Part shown: in pieces, positions 1 to 15,373 of the stretch
Layout of the letters: every line of letters begins with the position of its first letter
How positions within the stretch are numbered: the stretch's first letter is position 1
Assembly: GCF_030272615.1 (NCBI RefSeq)
Contig: NC_081415.1
Span: forward strand, 378,249,892 to 378,313,891
DNA length: 64,000 nt
Direction: 5' to 3'
Source of the DNA: Cryptomeria japonica
Taxonomy: Eukaryota; Streptophyta; Pinopsida; Cupressales; Cupressaceae
Notes under the pieces: model-generated
What the model saw: only the letters and a program-made list of their open reading frames with translations
What the model was told of the DNA's origin: nothing
Databases searched by the model: none
Position numbers and translations under genes: made by a program

Positions 1-475
1 GATTCCTTCAAGGTTACATTCTCAGAAATAGCTATGTTTAGTTTACCTTGTATTTCTTCTTTTTCCACTTTACTCTCTTGGAGATGAGCGGTAAGGGCAC
101 TGATTTCTTGCTTCATCTTGGAGATCTCATGATCTTTGTCTTTTACCAGGTCTTCAGCTTTCCTCCAATTCTCAAGCTCTTGACACATTCTGATAGTCAG
201 TCCTTCTAGTTCCCTTCTCAGGTTGGCATTAGATTCATTCATTTTTTCATGTTCTTCAACTAGGGCTTCCATGTCTGCTTCATCAGAAGATCTATTTTTA
301 GTAAGCTCCATCAGTTTCTCAGCATGCTCTCTTCTTTTTTCTAGAGAGGATTTATATTTGACTTTGAGTTCATAAAAGGCTTTCTAGTCTAAGTGAGCTG
401 ATGAGTAAGTTCCCTCATAGTGTATTCCCCAATATCTCCTTCCAAGTGGTTAAACTTATAGAAAGGCTTGCTTTG
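1..475 (-). pseudogene. Gag-like coiled-coil fragment of element H (runs off left edge)
   Basis: Read on the minus strand, bases 384 to 1 are open with no stop (about 128 codons) and continue past the window edge. The product is very rich in Lys, Glu and Leu with heptad-like spacing (for example SLEKRREHAEKLMELT), so a long coiled coil is likely. A preceding piece (475-385) is in a different frame and contains stops. The fragment begins just downstream of a tRNA-Met type primer site and the LTR at 484-1569, which is where Gag sits in a retrotransposon. It resembles in kind the coiled-coil Gag of element E at 27600-28200. No UBN2-type Gag N-terminus is visible. Assignment as Gag rests on position and on the analogy with E; the coiled-coil character is direct. 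Confidence 0.6.
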
Positions 476-482
476 ATACCAA
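470..482 (-). other. Primer binding site of H (tRNA-Met type)
   Basis: Minus strand reads TTGGTATCAAAGC immediately next to the LTR end, matching the usual TGGTATCAGAGC initiator-Met primer site of plant copia elements with one change. Confidence 0.7.
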
Positions 483-483
483 T

Positions 484-1569
484 TGAGGAATACTAAGAGG
501 GGGGGTGAATTAGTATACCAAAAAATATTGAACTTAAACTCTTAAACAGTTTAGCAGTTAACCGGTATAACATATTTACAAACAAACTGGTTAAGACAAA
601 TACAAACCAAACAACAAATAAAGCATTCAGCACAAGAGCACAATCACCATAACATGAGGTTTTGACGTGGAAACCCAAATGGGAAAAACTACAGTGAGCA
701 GAAACTCACAAGTAACTATCTCCAGAATAGAAACCAGACTGGTTAAGGTCATACAATGTTCTTCACCAGAACAGATCCTATTAGGAATCTAGATCTTTGT
801 TAGGAGATAAGTCCTATTAAAGACTACCTTGTGAGAGGATTTCAGATTCATAGTTGTGAACCACCTTGTTAGAGGATTTTACAAAGGCTTTGCTGGGCCT
901 ACTCGATTAAGGGTTTCAGACTTGTTGAAGATATGAGTAATCAATAAGTAGATGATCTAGATACTAGCACAGTATGCTTGGTTAGATCCTTGATAGCTCA
1001 TTGTTAATGCACATTTAGCATTACTTCAGTCTTCAATATCTCCACACTCTGTTTCTTCATACAGACCTAATTTTCTCTTCTAAGATCACACATACAAAAC
1101 CCTCATCTTCACTAAAACCCTAGACATGATGTCCTTATAAGGAGTCTAATTTCATGTCGGTCCAATAGGATTACATTACAAGTTCCTAGGTTCAGTGCAT
1201 CTAGACACATTTGGTAACATGACACAAAATCACCACCAAAGTGTCGGTGGATGATAACTCATCACAGAAATACTGGTTGGTAACTTATCATAGAGTAATA
1301 CTGGTTTATTACCATTTACTGATTCATACATTTTACCAATTACTGGTTGTCATAATGAAGACTGGAAAAAATGTTAACTACTGCTTTGCTCCTTTGTACC
1401 GCTTTGGGTCCGGTAAACACCTTTTGCAAAACATCAATAGTCTAAAGACTATAATACATAATACCGGTTGGAACAATTACCGGTTGAGCATAACTCATAC
1501 ATAAGGAAGTGATCATAAAACAAGTGTGTGTCCATCAATGACAATCACAACATCACCAAAATGCCAACA
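484..1569 (-). mobile_element. 5' LTR of copia-type element H
   Basis: In plus view the block runs from TGAGGAATAC to ATGCCAACA (1086 bp), with TG/CA ends. The left end abuts the primer site and shows the run gaggggggg followed by tgaatta that marks the 3' end of these copia LTRs. It carries the conserved gacgtggaaacccaaatggg motif near 664. It interrupts sequence homologous to 56965-57099, so it was inserted into the 5' LTR of element A; the base run taatg (1570-1574) would be the right-hand target duplication. The same LTR family recurs as solo LTR L at 52473-53625. Confidence 0.7.
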
Positions 1570-1723
1570 TAATGAAGGATATATATGCTTTGGTTTGCAT
1601 TTTTAGTTTTAGTATCTTGTCTTCATGACTTTATTGATTGTGTTAGGGGTTATTTCATAGAATTTTTGTTTTTTGGTTGACTAATTTGATGTTATGATGC
1701 TTGTACCTAATTTCCTAGCTATA
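1570..1723 (+). repeat. Remnant of the 5' LTR of element A
   Basis: Bases 1590-1720 align closely with 56965-57097, sharing for example ttgattgtgttaggggttat and gatgcttgtacctaatttcc. The 3' copy ends ctagctaca, this copy ctagctata. The rest of this LTR lies to the left of H, outside the window. Confidence 0.7.
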
Positions 1724-4700
1724 TTTTTTGGTCAACCTGATGTGAACATGCTTAATCTTGTGTTTTTTGAGTGCTTTGAATGATATGAGGTTTAATTTGG
1801 AGCAAAGGAAGCTTTCTTAGACATTTCCAGAACTTCTACACACTTGTGGCTTTCTTTTTCACACTTGTAGCTTGCTTCTACGCAATTGTGGCCTAGAATT
1901 GTGCAAGTGTGACCTAGATCTATGCACTTGTGGCTTTGTTTTGAGCACTTGCACATAATATTTCAATTTCAAAATTGATCAACCTTTATTTAGTTGTAGG
2001 GTCAAATTAGGATTTTTTAGTGTTTAATAAGGCTTAAAGTGAACTTAGATAGATTTTAACTAGGTCTTAGGTAAAGAACAACAATCTTTCACCATTTCCC
2101 TTTCGTGCAATTGGTTTAACAAGAACAACAAACATTTCAATTTGGGCTTTAAAAAGAACTCAATTCTTGCAAATCTATTATAATTTGGATGCAATTGGTG
2201 TAATTAGGGTTCCTACGACTTGAATCAACTCACATTACCTAAATAAAATGGAAATGAATGACAAAATTCACACTTAGCTTAATTAGGGTTTGCAAGAAGG
2301 CAACTTTTGCATTTAGTTTAGAAGAGATTAAAAGATTTGTATTTCTCAATTTATGGCTTGTAATAACTTTAATAAGTGGGAATTCACCTAATAATGTTTT
2401 GAAATTGAATCAATGCATGGTAATCATAAGGAATCCTGAAGTCCAATAGGGCCTTTTGCATCAAAATTTAGGGGTTTATGATCATATTAGCCTTCTATTT
2501 GACAAAATTTCTTCTTTGTTTGAATTTTAATCACTAATTTACATGTGCATTAGACAATTGTGTAGATGTGAGCTAGACCTACGCAGGTGTGAGCTAGAAT
2601 TGTGCAAGTGTTTGCTTTGTTTTATGCAGGTGTGTCTTTGTTTTGTGCACTTGCAGGGGAATGTTAGGTATAATTATGGAATTTACTAGCGAACTAGTTC
2701 AAAATCAGTTTATTATTACATGTTGGGGTTTTTGTGTTAATCTTTGCAACAACTTGGCACTTATTGGGAGAAGACTTACATTGAAACTACTAATGTATCT
2801 GATGCAGGACATTGTCTAAGACTAAAATTTAAAATATATTGTCTTTGATTTTAGTAGTTAGACAATATTTGGATTTGGGCTTAATGAATATCTATTTTCT
2901 ATGATTGGCATGCTTGTGCATGTGTAAGAGGACCTACTACTAATACACACTATCCTCTCCCATGGCTCTCATGGTTCGGGGTGCAAGAGAAAATTATTAG
3001 CAACAATCAAGTTTTTATTTTTTGGTAGAGTGCCTACCTACCGAGTGCCATTTTGGCTGGTGTGAGGGAATGACCCAAAGGATACTTCTTCAACCCACCA
3101 TATGAATTAATAAGTTAGGTGAATGCCATGACTACTTAGTGAAGTTGTTCTATCTGGCAGGTTCCCTCAATATCCATACTTGTGTGAGATATGTAAAAAT
3201 CCTCTTATGAGGATTGGGATAGGTTCTTAAGTGGACCATTGCTACATGATAGACATCAAGCTCCACTGAAGTTCCCCCACTATGAGCTAGCTTTGTTTTA
3301 GTTACCAAAAAACCTTCTATTTATTGCTGCAGGAGGTTGGACCTTTGAAGCCATCCCACAATCTTGTAGTTCCGAATTGAGATAGCGAATTCCCCAAGAT
3401 CTTTGAATCTTTGGGAATTCAAAGTTTGGTGTGCTCAAGAAGTGTGTGTCATGGAGGGGAGCCGATGCCACCAGACTTCTATGCTATCCAACTTGAATAA
3501 GTGCAGCTCGGATTAAGTTTCGAAGTGGGAATCAACAAATATTGTCCTTGCCAGCCTAGCGTTGTAATTGAATGTGCTTTATTTCATGAAAATATTAAAT
3601 GGCCATTCTATTCCCCATGCTTGTTAAGAAAACACATTAAAGCAAAGGTCACAAACAAACTAAAATGTTCATATCAAAAGAGCAAGGCAAAAACAAAAAA
3701 CATTCCAAGTTATCATCCAACATTCAAAAGTTTTCAACAAACATGGCTTGTTAAACAATCAGATACCTTGATTTCAAAATTCATATCACTTAGAATTAGG
3801 TTTTGCATAGTCCAAACTTAGGTCTAGGACATATTAATTTCCTTTCATATTTAGTCCATTGCAATGTCATGATTCCCTTTTGCACTTAGGTTCAAAATCA
3901 TTTTCCTGGGTCTTGGTCCTTCATTTCCATTGCGTTACCATCATTCTCCTAAAACTACGTCTTTTCTTAGGTTGCATTTTGCATATTCCAAATCATTGGT
4001 CCTCTCATACCCTTGTCATATTGGTATTTCCATTGCATGATCAAAAACCTTAGTCTTATCTTAGGGAGATCATATCATATTCTTAGATCATTATCGTATC
4101 CTTAGATCATTTTCCTATTCTTAGATCATTTTTCATACCCTTAAATCTTATTATATCATTAGGTCATATGATACTCTTAGATCAAATCATATTCTTGGTT
4201 CATAGCATATTGTGAGACCATATCATTTCCATATCATATCCTAGGTCATTGTCATTGTCATTATCATTGTCAATTTGCATTTATTCTCATAATTAGGATT
4301 TCCAGACTTGAAAAATCAAAACTTTAAACTAAACCCTAAGTTTTTTTTAAGATGTCTTGACCTTGTCCAAAGATTTGTCCTTTTGTCAACATAATTTTGT
4401 CAAACCTATCTTATTATCCAAGCATATAGGTGAGACATTGTCATTTTTCCTATTATCATTTGGTCCTTTTATACTTTGTCCTTTTAAGTTCTAGACTTTA
4501 TTTCAATTTCTGAAGGTTGCATCTTTAGGTTTGCATTCCAAAAGTTTGTCCAAATCTTCAAAAAGTCCAAAAACATAGGTTGCATTATTATTACCTAAGG
4601 TTGCATTATCATTTCATTGTCATCCAAAAGATCAAAAATTCCACAAAAATAAAATTGCATTATCATCTTTTAAAGTTGCACTAGTTGCATTTTGTTGTCA

Positions 4701-4840
4701 TTCCAAAAACATAAGTTGCATTTGTCATCCTTTTTGGTTGCATTATTTGTATGCATCATCCTAAAATTTAAAAGTCCCAAAAACATTGCATAGAGACATG
4801 CATGTTGAAACAAGGTCTAAGTCCAAGAAATCACATGAAT
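1724..4840 (+). other. Leader/UTR of element A, no gene seen
   Basis: About 3.1 kb between the LTR remnant and Gag. Short open frames here are isolated and match nothing I know. It contains two clusters of a degenerate 'cacttgtggc / gcaagtgtg' motif (about 1835-1960 and 2550-2660) and a run of 'cttagatcat' repeats (4060-4270). No clear primer site was found after 1723, where ttttttggtcaacctgatg follows the LTR. Long untranslated leaders are usual in Tat-type elements. Confidence 0.5.
4060..4270. repeat. Degenerate tandem repeat of cttagatcat units
   Basis: The decamer-like unit ttcttagatcat / ccttagatcatt recurs imperfectly about eight times, grading into tcattgtcattatcattgtc. It lies in the leader of A. 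Confidence 0.6.
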
Positions 4841-4852
4841 ATACATATCAAG

Positions 4853-7740
<2,888 letters not shown>

Positions 7741-7883
7741 GACAATAATGTGTCAACCATAAGGATCAAATAAAAGGAAACCTTATGTGTAATGGCTACT
7801 CATAGATCCAAGCTAGTCCTAAAGGGAGCCCCTTCAACTCCTCCTAAACCAACCCCAACAATTCATTATAATCTTCTTGAACA

Positions 7884-8420
7884 TTAGGGAAAAACACTCA
7901 TACAAATTTCAATCCTTGAGTTATTGAGAATGTCTCCCATGCATAGATTTGTTTTGGACAAAGCTCTGACTGAGTCCACATTACCTATTGACATTGATGT
8001 TGACCAATTCCAAGTTAGGATAGGGCATCTTGATACTTCCCAACATGTCACTTTTTCAGATATTACATTCCCCATGAGAAACTCCATGACAATAACCCCT
8101 TGCACTTAGAGGTGTTTGTCCATAATTGCAAGGTCAAGTGAGTTTTGATAAACGATAGAGAAGGTCTTAATATTTTTACTTTGAGAGTCGTAATTTCTCT
8201 TAGATTCACTAAAAGTGACATAGATCCTTTTCAAAGGTATATCAATAAAATCTTATAATGATGCTGAGTGCCCATCTAAAGGAGTGATTATTTTGCCCAT
8301 TAGAGTGGATCCAATGACTGAGAACACTTTGCTACAAGTTCAAGACCTAGACCTTCCTTACAACATGATTCTTGGCTACCCTTGGATCCATGCAATAAAA
8401 TAAGTTCTCTCAAGTTATCA
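7884..8420 (+). pseudogene. Aspartic-protease region of element A, degenerate
   Basis: Follows gag. The recognisable part is the C-terminal signature of Tat-type proteases, DLPYNMILGYPWIHAI (about 8345-8400), the counterpart of the usual YNxLLGRPWIH. The upstream LDKALTESTLPIDIDVDQF segment is open (7924-8109). I could not place the catalytic D-T/S-G with certainty. Stops and a frame change separate the blocks. Confidence 0.55.
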
Positions 8421-8636
8421 CCAATGCTTAAAATATTCATACAATAGAATTGAGATAATAATACAATGAGATCTTGATCTGTTTCAATTTTATGTTAATA
8501 TGAGAAGCACTCTCGAACAAAAAGTGCCAGTAAATAAAGAAGCACCTTCTCCTAGCTCCTCTCAGTACATAGATCCCCAAACATTATTGGAATATGTCAA
8601 GAGAAAATTCAAAATCAAGGATGTGGAGAATACTCC

Positions 8637-9020
8637 ATGACTCAAATATTTCTCATTGGTAAGTTCCCCATCTCACTAAAATCACATGGGAAACCACATC
8701 TTTTGCACCAAGAATCTAGAACTATCATCCAATATCAACACTCCACTACATTTGCAAAATGGGGTGAAATGAACAAAGAAACTTTGGATGAAGATATCTT
8801 AGATTGGATATATAGAGATGAAGTAGATGTACCACTTGTCAAATTGCTAGTAGAACAATATGGCAAAGGTTTCACCATAATGCAGAAAAAGGGATATGAT
8901 GGACATAGTGGGTTGGGACTGAACAAACAAGGGAGAATAGAGCCAATCATAGCTGAGATGCAACATAGAACTTTGGGGTTAGGTTTTGTACCATTGCAAA
9001 TTGAAACCAGTTGCATATGA
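8637..9020 (+). pseudogene. G-patch-like segment between protease and RT of A
   Basis: A 127-codon frame carries YGKGFTIMQKKGYDGHSGLG followed by NKQGRIEPI and TLGLGF (about 8858-8990). The spacing of glycines and hydrophobics (hhxxhGaxxGxGLGxxxxG) is that of a G-patch, an RNA-binding motif. G-patch segments occur after the protease in some retroviruses and in some plant gypsy polyproteins, so its place here fits. The frame is one of the longest left in A. Upstream residues (LDWIYRDEVDVPLVKLLVEQ) may belong to the linker to protease. Confidence 0.6.
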
Positions 9021-9959
9021 AAAAGGGTGTGATTCTAATGATGAACTGATACCTAAGGATCCCCATCCTAAAAATAACTCCAATGAATGGGAGTGCAACT
9101 TTTACTCGTCCAACTCATATGCCTTAGACAATGTATTCATTGAACCTGATGATTTACCTATGGAAGAAAAAAATGAAATTACTCCTCCTATCAGAACCAC
9201 TTCTTGATCTTGGATAGAAAGATTTTGGAATCCCAACATTGAATATGAGTCAAGAACCTTAGATAGTGATTTCACTAACATTTATGTTTTCACTATCTCT
9301 GCCCAAACCTTTTCCAATACCAATGATGACATTCCCTTGGTATAACTTGAAGTTATCTAATGAGGACCAACAAGAACCACCCAGTCTAGATTGCTTTGAG
9401 AATGGTGAAGCAATTGCAGAATTTTTGAGCTTTGTGAGGGCATACAATGAGGTGATTATAAAGTAGGATTCACCATTGATTTGGACTCTACAACATATTT
9501 TGGGGAGTCAACTCCATCTTCCAATCACAAAAGAAAAAATGAAAATAAAGAGGAAAAAATAAAAAATAGGTCTCTAGGTGAAAATCACAAGGCACCCTTA
9601 GAACACAAAAAAGTAAAAACAAAGGATGTATCCATGGGTGAAAATGGCTTTGCAGTGCCCAAGGATGGAAGATTGGACATATCCCCATCAGCTCAAGAAA
9701 AATAAAAATTGTTTGTGGAAATGATAGAGGAAAGCAATTTGGGCCTACCAGATAATCCTAAGGTCATCCATTTTATTGCTCCATTATCAGAATAAGAAAG
9801 GACAAAATTCGTGAAGTTTTTCATTGAGAGGCAAATTAACTTTGTATGGTCTTATGCAGACATGGTAGGCCTCAATCTTGAATTGGTCCTTCATCACCTA
9901 CCATTGAAACCAGGTTCAAAACCAGTCAAGAAAAAAACTAAGGAAGATACATCCACAAG
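9021..9959 (+). pseudogene. Linker between G-patch and RT of A
   Basis: Short open pieces (8986-9207, 9266-9466, 9481-9705) are hydrophilic and Lys/Glu-rich, without a known motif. They keep the same strand and continue the polyprotein, so I read them as the variable spacer that Tat-type polyproteins carry before RT. Confidence 0.45.
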
Positions 9960-11170
9960 TCACCTTGTTAGTTAAATCAGAGCTCAAAACTTTATTAGAT
10001 GTGAGCTTCATAAGACCAATTGACTACATATAATGGATTTTCAATCTTGTACTAGTTAGTAAAGCTATTGGAGGCATAAGAATCTTCACATATTTTAGGG
10101 ACCTAAACAAAGCGTACTCCAAGGATGAATTTCCTCTACCAAACATTGATATAATAATGGACATGACAACTACCTATGAGATGTTATCATTGATGGATGG
10201 CTTCTCTAGATACAATCAGATCTAAATCGCCCCTGAAGACTAGCACAAGACTTCTTTTACATGTGCATGGGGAACTTACTATTGGAATGTGATGTTGTTT
10301 GGTGTAAAAAATGTAGGAGCAACATATCAATGAGTCATGACAACAATATTTCATGAATTCATGCATACAATGATGGAGGAATATGTTGATGGTCTATTAT
10401 GAAAACGAGTTACAAGAGATAGTCATCTTGGCATCTTGGCCCCAATATTTGATAGAATGGAGGGATACAAACTCAGGTTAAACTTGAAGAAATGTGTTTT
10501 TTAGGATAACATTAGGCAAATTATTAGGCTACATCATCTCACACAAAGGCATTGAGGTGGACCCTGCTAAGGTAAAAGTAATTATGGATATGCCTCCTCC
10601 CACAAATCTACATACACTTAGAAGTCTTCAAACAAAATTGAAATCAATTCAGCAATTCATAACATAATAAGCAGACAAGTGTCACCCCTTACAACATTCT
10701 CTTCACAAAGGGGTAGCTTTCAAATGGACTGAGCAATGCCAATAGGCATTTTAAGCACTCAAATACTATGTTTTGTCACCACCAGTATTAATTCCTCTAA
10801 TATAAGGGAAACCATTCATCCTATACATCTCTACAACTACCATAATACTAGGATCTCTCTTAGCATAGCAAGATGAAGAAGGCAAAGAGAGCAATATGTT
10901 ACATCAGTCGAGCATTGGTTGGCTACGAACTAAAATATTCTACCATTGAGAGAAAATATTTAGTAGGGGTCTTCATAGTACAAACATCTAAATGCTATTC
11001 CCAATTCATACAAGATAACTCTTGACTGTACCAATAACATTGTGAAATATGAGGATTTGGTCAGAAGGCTCAGAATAGAAATTTAGTGGCATATCACACA
11101 TCTTAAAGTCTATGAAGATTTCCAGCTTGTCATTTGACAAGTAAATGATGACTATGACACAAAAGATGAA
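9960..11170 (+). pseudogene. Reverse transcriptase and RNase H of element A, inactive
   Basis: RT copies element RNA into DNA. Readable blocks: FIRPIDYI, then RIFTYFRDLNKAYSKDEFPLP (motif RxCxDFRDLN..), MDGFSRYNQI, FTCAWGTYYWNVMLFGVKN and GATYQ. The catalytic YVDD box reads YVDGLL, so one of the two catalytic aspartates is gone. RNase H follows at about 10700-11170, with a GYELKYSTIERKYL block (about 10920-10960). Numerous TAG, TGA and TAA stops replace likely Gln, Arg and Trp codons. The order RT-RH-IN and the motif wording place it in Ty3-gypsy, Tat lineage. Confidence 0.8.
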
Positions 11171-11479
11171 ATTTTTTCCCTTATAAGAACTTGGTGGAAT
11201 TATTTAAAACAAAGTTCACTGTCATGTAGTTCAATCAAGTCATAGGACTTTAGAAAAAATTAGCTGATGTTATGGCAACAATTGATTCTATGTTAGATAT
11301 GCCTCAGAACATGGAAAAGTGTGAGTTGTTGGTGGAGTAGTTAATGATTCCAACTTTTGAGCTCCCACAATCAAACATGTTGTGCATAATCCTTGTTCCT
11401 AATTCTCTATGGTATAAGGACATTTATGAGTACTTGAAATCCCAAACCATACCTCCAAATATTTCATCTAACAACTGTT

Positions 11480-11920
11480 AGTCCTTTATCTGACCTTTTG
11501 CTAAATATGTCATCATCGGTGATACCCTTTACTGTCGTTCTTCTCACCAAACCCTCCTCAGGTGTTTAGATTTTGACAAAGCACAAACAACTTTACACGA
11601 AGTTCATGATGGTATATGTGGGGTCCATTTCAATGGTCTTAGTTTAGCTAAAAAGTTGGTACAAGATGGATACTACTGGCCAACAATGGAACAAGAGGCC
11701 CATGATTTTGCCAAGAAATATTACAAGTGTCAAATGCATGGAGATTTGATGGAGGTGCCAACACAAGAGCTTCAACCTGTTATATCTCCATGGCCCTTTT
11801 CTTAATGGGTATTGGACCTCATTTGCAAAATTCACCTGACATCAGCAAATAAACATAAATTCATCATAACTACCATAGAATATTTCACCAAATGTATTTG
11901 AGGCTATACCAATGACCCAT
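11480..11920 (+). pseudogene. Integrase N-terminal half of element A (cut by B)
   Basis: The zinc-binding HHCC region is visible as LHEVHDGICGVHF...GYYWPTMEQEAHDFAKKY and KCQMHG (about 11596-11750), the Tat form. The catalytic core starts with WVLDLI (first Asp, about 11810) after a stop, then FIITTIEYFTKCI. Reading stops at 11920 where B begins; the remaining core continues at 42439. The target duplication of B lies at 11916-11920. Confidence 0.8.
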
Positions 11921-13037
11921 TGTTGGAAGAATATTGTAAATATATGCTTGAGAGATATTTAAGAGATGTGTTGTCATTGATGTCAACATATTTCTTTGTC
12001 TGAGGCAGTGATGCACTAAAGTTTGACGAAGCAAGTATGATGAAGATCAGAGTTTGTGGATTAAAGGGATTGTAGAGAGTTGTCTGTAGTTGATTTAGTT
12101 CAAATTTTAGAGGTCTGCATTGAGATTTGTTTGAGTTATGGGTATCTGTGTTGTGGTTGGTTTTTCAGTAGCTTAGTGGTGATAGAGTGACAATATTTTG
12201 ATCTGCATTACTCCGCATTGTAATATGTTATTCTAAAGATTTGGCGGTATGTTTGGGATATTGGTGTGTATCCTCAATTCAAGTGGTTTGTGGTGTGGAG
12301 GTCCACAAGTGATTTTTCAAGGTTGACAATCATTGCAGTTAGTGTTCCTGAGATTCAGTGTGAAGATGTTGGTGATTCTAGTAATTTGTGTTGGTGCGGA
12401 TGTTGCTATGGTAATTCATGATTCTTGTGGATGTCTATGGATCATGTCCCTTTTGTGTTGGTAGTCTGCATTGATTGTTGAGCTTGTAATTAATGTTTTT
12501 CTTTGGTAAATTGGTGTTCTTCATGTTCTTGGCCAATCAGATTCTTGTAGGGTATTGCGGATGTTTGAGGAGTTATTCTTGAAGGTGTAACATGTTCGAG
12601 GCAAAATATTTGGGTTTGTGTTATGTCTTGACCGATATTGCTTGGTCCACATGTAATTTTGTATTGAGTGTGGTTGTATAATTGTAATTTTGTAATTAGG
12701 TGGTGAGGTGTTGAGCCGACCTTAATGATTTGTCCAAGGTTGATGTCATGTATAAATAATTGTGATAATCTTGTATTCATGGTGGTGTGTGGATGAGTAT
12801 GAGTGTGTATGTGCACTAAATGTATATATGAGAAGAAGTGTGAAAAGGAAAGTTTTTTTGTGCTTAAATGGAAGTAAACTAGGCCTTAAGGAGATGTTAT
12901 TCCATAGTTCATAATTTCTGGATGTGATCCATGATTGTTTGTACAGGAAGTGAGCCTTACCTAGGAAGTAAGCCTTTTTTATTTTTGAGCAGTGAGCTCT
13001 AGGCAGTGTGCCTAAATGCATGTGCATTCCCCATTGT
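11921..13037 (+). repeat. 5' LTR of B, first part
   Basis: Matches 40204-42214 apart from an insertion in that copy and a deletion of about 90 bp there (near 41640). Starts TGTTGGAAGAATATTGTAAA. It breaks off at attgt (13033-13037), the target duplication of C. The LTR continues at 35466. Total 5' LTR length is about 1.34 kb. Confidence 0.85.
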
Positions 13038-13218
13038 TGTTGGCAACAAGGCAGGAAACTGAAATGGGGGGGTGAATCAATTTTCTCAAAATCTTTTCTT
13101 AACTCAAACACAATTTCAGATCTGATAATTAACAGTGAAAACATAAATCAACACCACATCAACAACACACATTACACCAAGAATATTTTTGATGTGGAAA
13201 ACCCAGTCAAGGGAAGAA
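13038..13218 (-). repeat. 3' LTR of C, piece 1
   Basis: Aligns with 34116-34290 (for example ggggggtgaatca, then caaacacaatttcagatctg). Ends at aagaa (13214-13218), the target duplication of D. Confidence 0.85.
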
Positions 13219-14029
13219 TGATGCAAGATCATCCCTGATTCACAATAATCTTGCATCAATCAAAAACATTTTCCTTTCTGTTTTGTTTTATGTTTGTAGT
13301 TTTAGTTCTCCTTTCTGTGTGTTCCAGTTTTGGCTCACTAGATCCTGTGGAGTTGGATTCTACTTGAAGACTTGACCATCTTCCTTACTTTCAAACCACA
13401 TTGCATTTGGATCACTTTCCAGCAAGATATTGCTACTGGTTTCCATGATAGTTTCTTGTTATCGGTTGTTCATTTGTTACCAGTTGCCTGATACCTATTC
13501 TGGTGATCTACCGGAACCCATTCCAAAGCTTGCGGAGCCTTAGGAATTGATCTCAATGTTCCTTGACATGTGGCCAACCTTTTCCCATGATCTACATTTC
13601 ATCCTTTAGGTTTTCTAGAGGAATCTCTTGGTGGAGGCCGACCTTGTTATTTTCATGTTAGGTCTTGTTCTTTGAATTTTGATCCCTTTTGGGCTGACTG
13701 GATCCTTTAGATCAATATATATATTTGTAATTATGCTTTAGAATGTAATCAATTAGAATGAAGAGATAATCAAGTAGCTAGACTATGCATAGAAGATAGA
13801 TCTTTAGATTCAAGGTCCCAGTTGTGACCTACTCTACCAAGCCTGTGAGCTGGTATGTTGTAACCCAGTTGTTACCAGTTGGATGTAATCAAATTTCATG
13901 CAACAAATCAATCCGTTCTGCATTTCCTCCATCATATCTTTGTGTTTTCATTGTGTTTACTCTTTTTGACCAGTCTGAATTGATCTCTTTGAGGTCCCTC
14001 CTTGCCGATGACTGCTTCAAGTGGTATCA
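13219..14029 (+). repeat. 5' LTR of D
   Basis: From TGATGCAAGATCATCC to GATGACTGCTTCA, 811 bp. It matches 18753-19534 throughout, with shared blocks such as gatcccttttgggc and gtgttccagttttggctca versus gtgtctcggttttggctca. Confidence 0.85.
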
Positions 14030-14031
14030 GA

Positions 14032-14042
14032 GTGAAGTTTCA
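14032..14042 (+). other. Primer binding site of D (tRNA-Met type)
   Basis: TGGTATCAGAG two bases after the LTR end. Confidence 0.8.
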
Positions 14043-14128
14043 TTCTCGAGGTTGAAAATCCTGAATTTCTTGTTGTAGGGTGGTGGATTGCGGATCCGAT
14101 CTACAATTGCAGAGGACTAGCATGAATC

Positions 14129-15250
14129 GATGGTGCGAAGAGGAACTAGGAAAGGTGGAGCACGTAGGAATGCAGACCCTGTTGTGACAAAGATGTTGCG
14201 AGGAATAACAACTCAATTAGAAGCCGTGGAGATATCCCAGAGAAGAGTTTGACACATTGAAGATGTGAGTGAAGATGAAGGAGAAGAAGCCTTGGCAGGA
14301 AACAAAGAAGCCTATCGAAAGTTGATCCAGATGAAGAAAGATTTTTAAGGGTTTTGAGTAGGGTGAACACTAAACCTCATTTTACCCCACCAGAATATGA
14401 TTGGAAGTTGGATTTAGATGAATTGATGGATTGGATCTCAGAGATGGAGAAGTATTTCAATTTTGAAAACACTACAGAAGAGAGGAAGGTGAAATATTCC
14501 TATACCCAGTTGAAAAGTCATGCATCTCTTTGGTGGGAGAATTTGTAGGTTGATAGACAAAGAAGAGGTAAAGAGAAGATTAATACGTGGGATCAGATGA
14601 TTTCTATGTTGAAATCAAATTTTGTGTCGACGAGTTATCAAGTGGATTTATTCTGGAAGTTGCAGAATCTGAGACAGAAGGAATCTAGTGTGAAGGAGTA
14701 CACCGAAGCATTTTACAAGTTTAACATCAGATCTGAACATGTTGATGATGAAGTTGAATGAATGGCAAGGTATTTGAATGGACTACGAATATCTATACAA
14801 GATGAACTTAGTATGATCAAATTGGAGAGTGTTGAAGAGGCTTACTAGTATGCCCTAAAGGCTGAAGAGAAATTGAACAAAAGGCATGAGCAGAGACAGA
14901 GAGGTAGAGGTGGAAGGTTTACTAGAGGAATATTTGAAGGAGGAAGAGGATATATCAGAGGAAGAGGAGCAAGTAGAGATTAGAAAAAGGACAAGGAAGT
15001 GATCAAAGAAGGTAATTTATACTGAAAGGATGATAGACGTTTCTATCAAAGGAGAGAACATGATGGTTACCAAAACAAGAACTTTGGAACACAGGAAAAG
15101 AGGACATTTAGAGGAACTTTCTTTAAGTGTGGAGGAGGACACTGTGAATTTGAATTTAAGAAGACAAAGGCAACCAAAAGAGTAGAAGTGGTGGAAGAAA
15201 ACCCCACTAGATCAGACAATAAACCGAAAGATGAAGACCTATTGATGACA
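14129..15250 (+). pseudogene. Gag of chromovirus D, degenerate
   Basis: Opens at ATGGTGCGAAGAGG (14129) and reads with a few stops and frame changes. A Retrotrans_gag core is visible: WKLDLDELMDWISEMEKYF, then YTQLKSHASLWWENL (14354-14548), the expected WW/WY motif, followed by VKEYTEAFYKF. The C-terminal part is RG/GGR-rich (QRGRGGRFTRG) and ends in a damaged zinc knuckle, FKCGGGHCEFEFKK, where the second Cys pair is lost. Confidence 0.75.
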
Positions 15251-15373
15251 AGGAGAGCTTTATGTCATACCTGAGGAGATGAAGAGCCCTTGCAGAGGAA
15301 GAATCTATTGATGATGAGGAGAGTTTTATGTCATACCTAAGGAGATGAAGAGCCCTTGCAGAGGAAGAATCTG
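15242..15373 (+). repeat. 66-bp tandem duplication in gag/protease junction of D
   Basis: Two adjacent copies of a 66-bp unit (15242-15307 and 15308-15373) share ggagatgaagagcccttgca and differ at a few bases. The length is a multiple of three, so it adds 22 codons without shifting frame. Confidence 0.85.

Noticed and set aside
12490-13144. Minus-strand frames of 108 and 132 codons, with a His/Thr-rich stretch
   Set aside because: They lie in the 5' LTR of B. The related frame in the 3' LTR (42055-41687) arises from the same repeat, so it is LTR sequence and not a gene.
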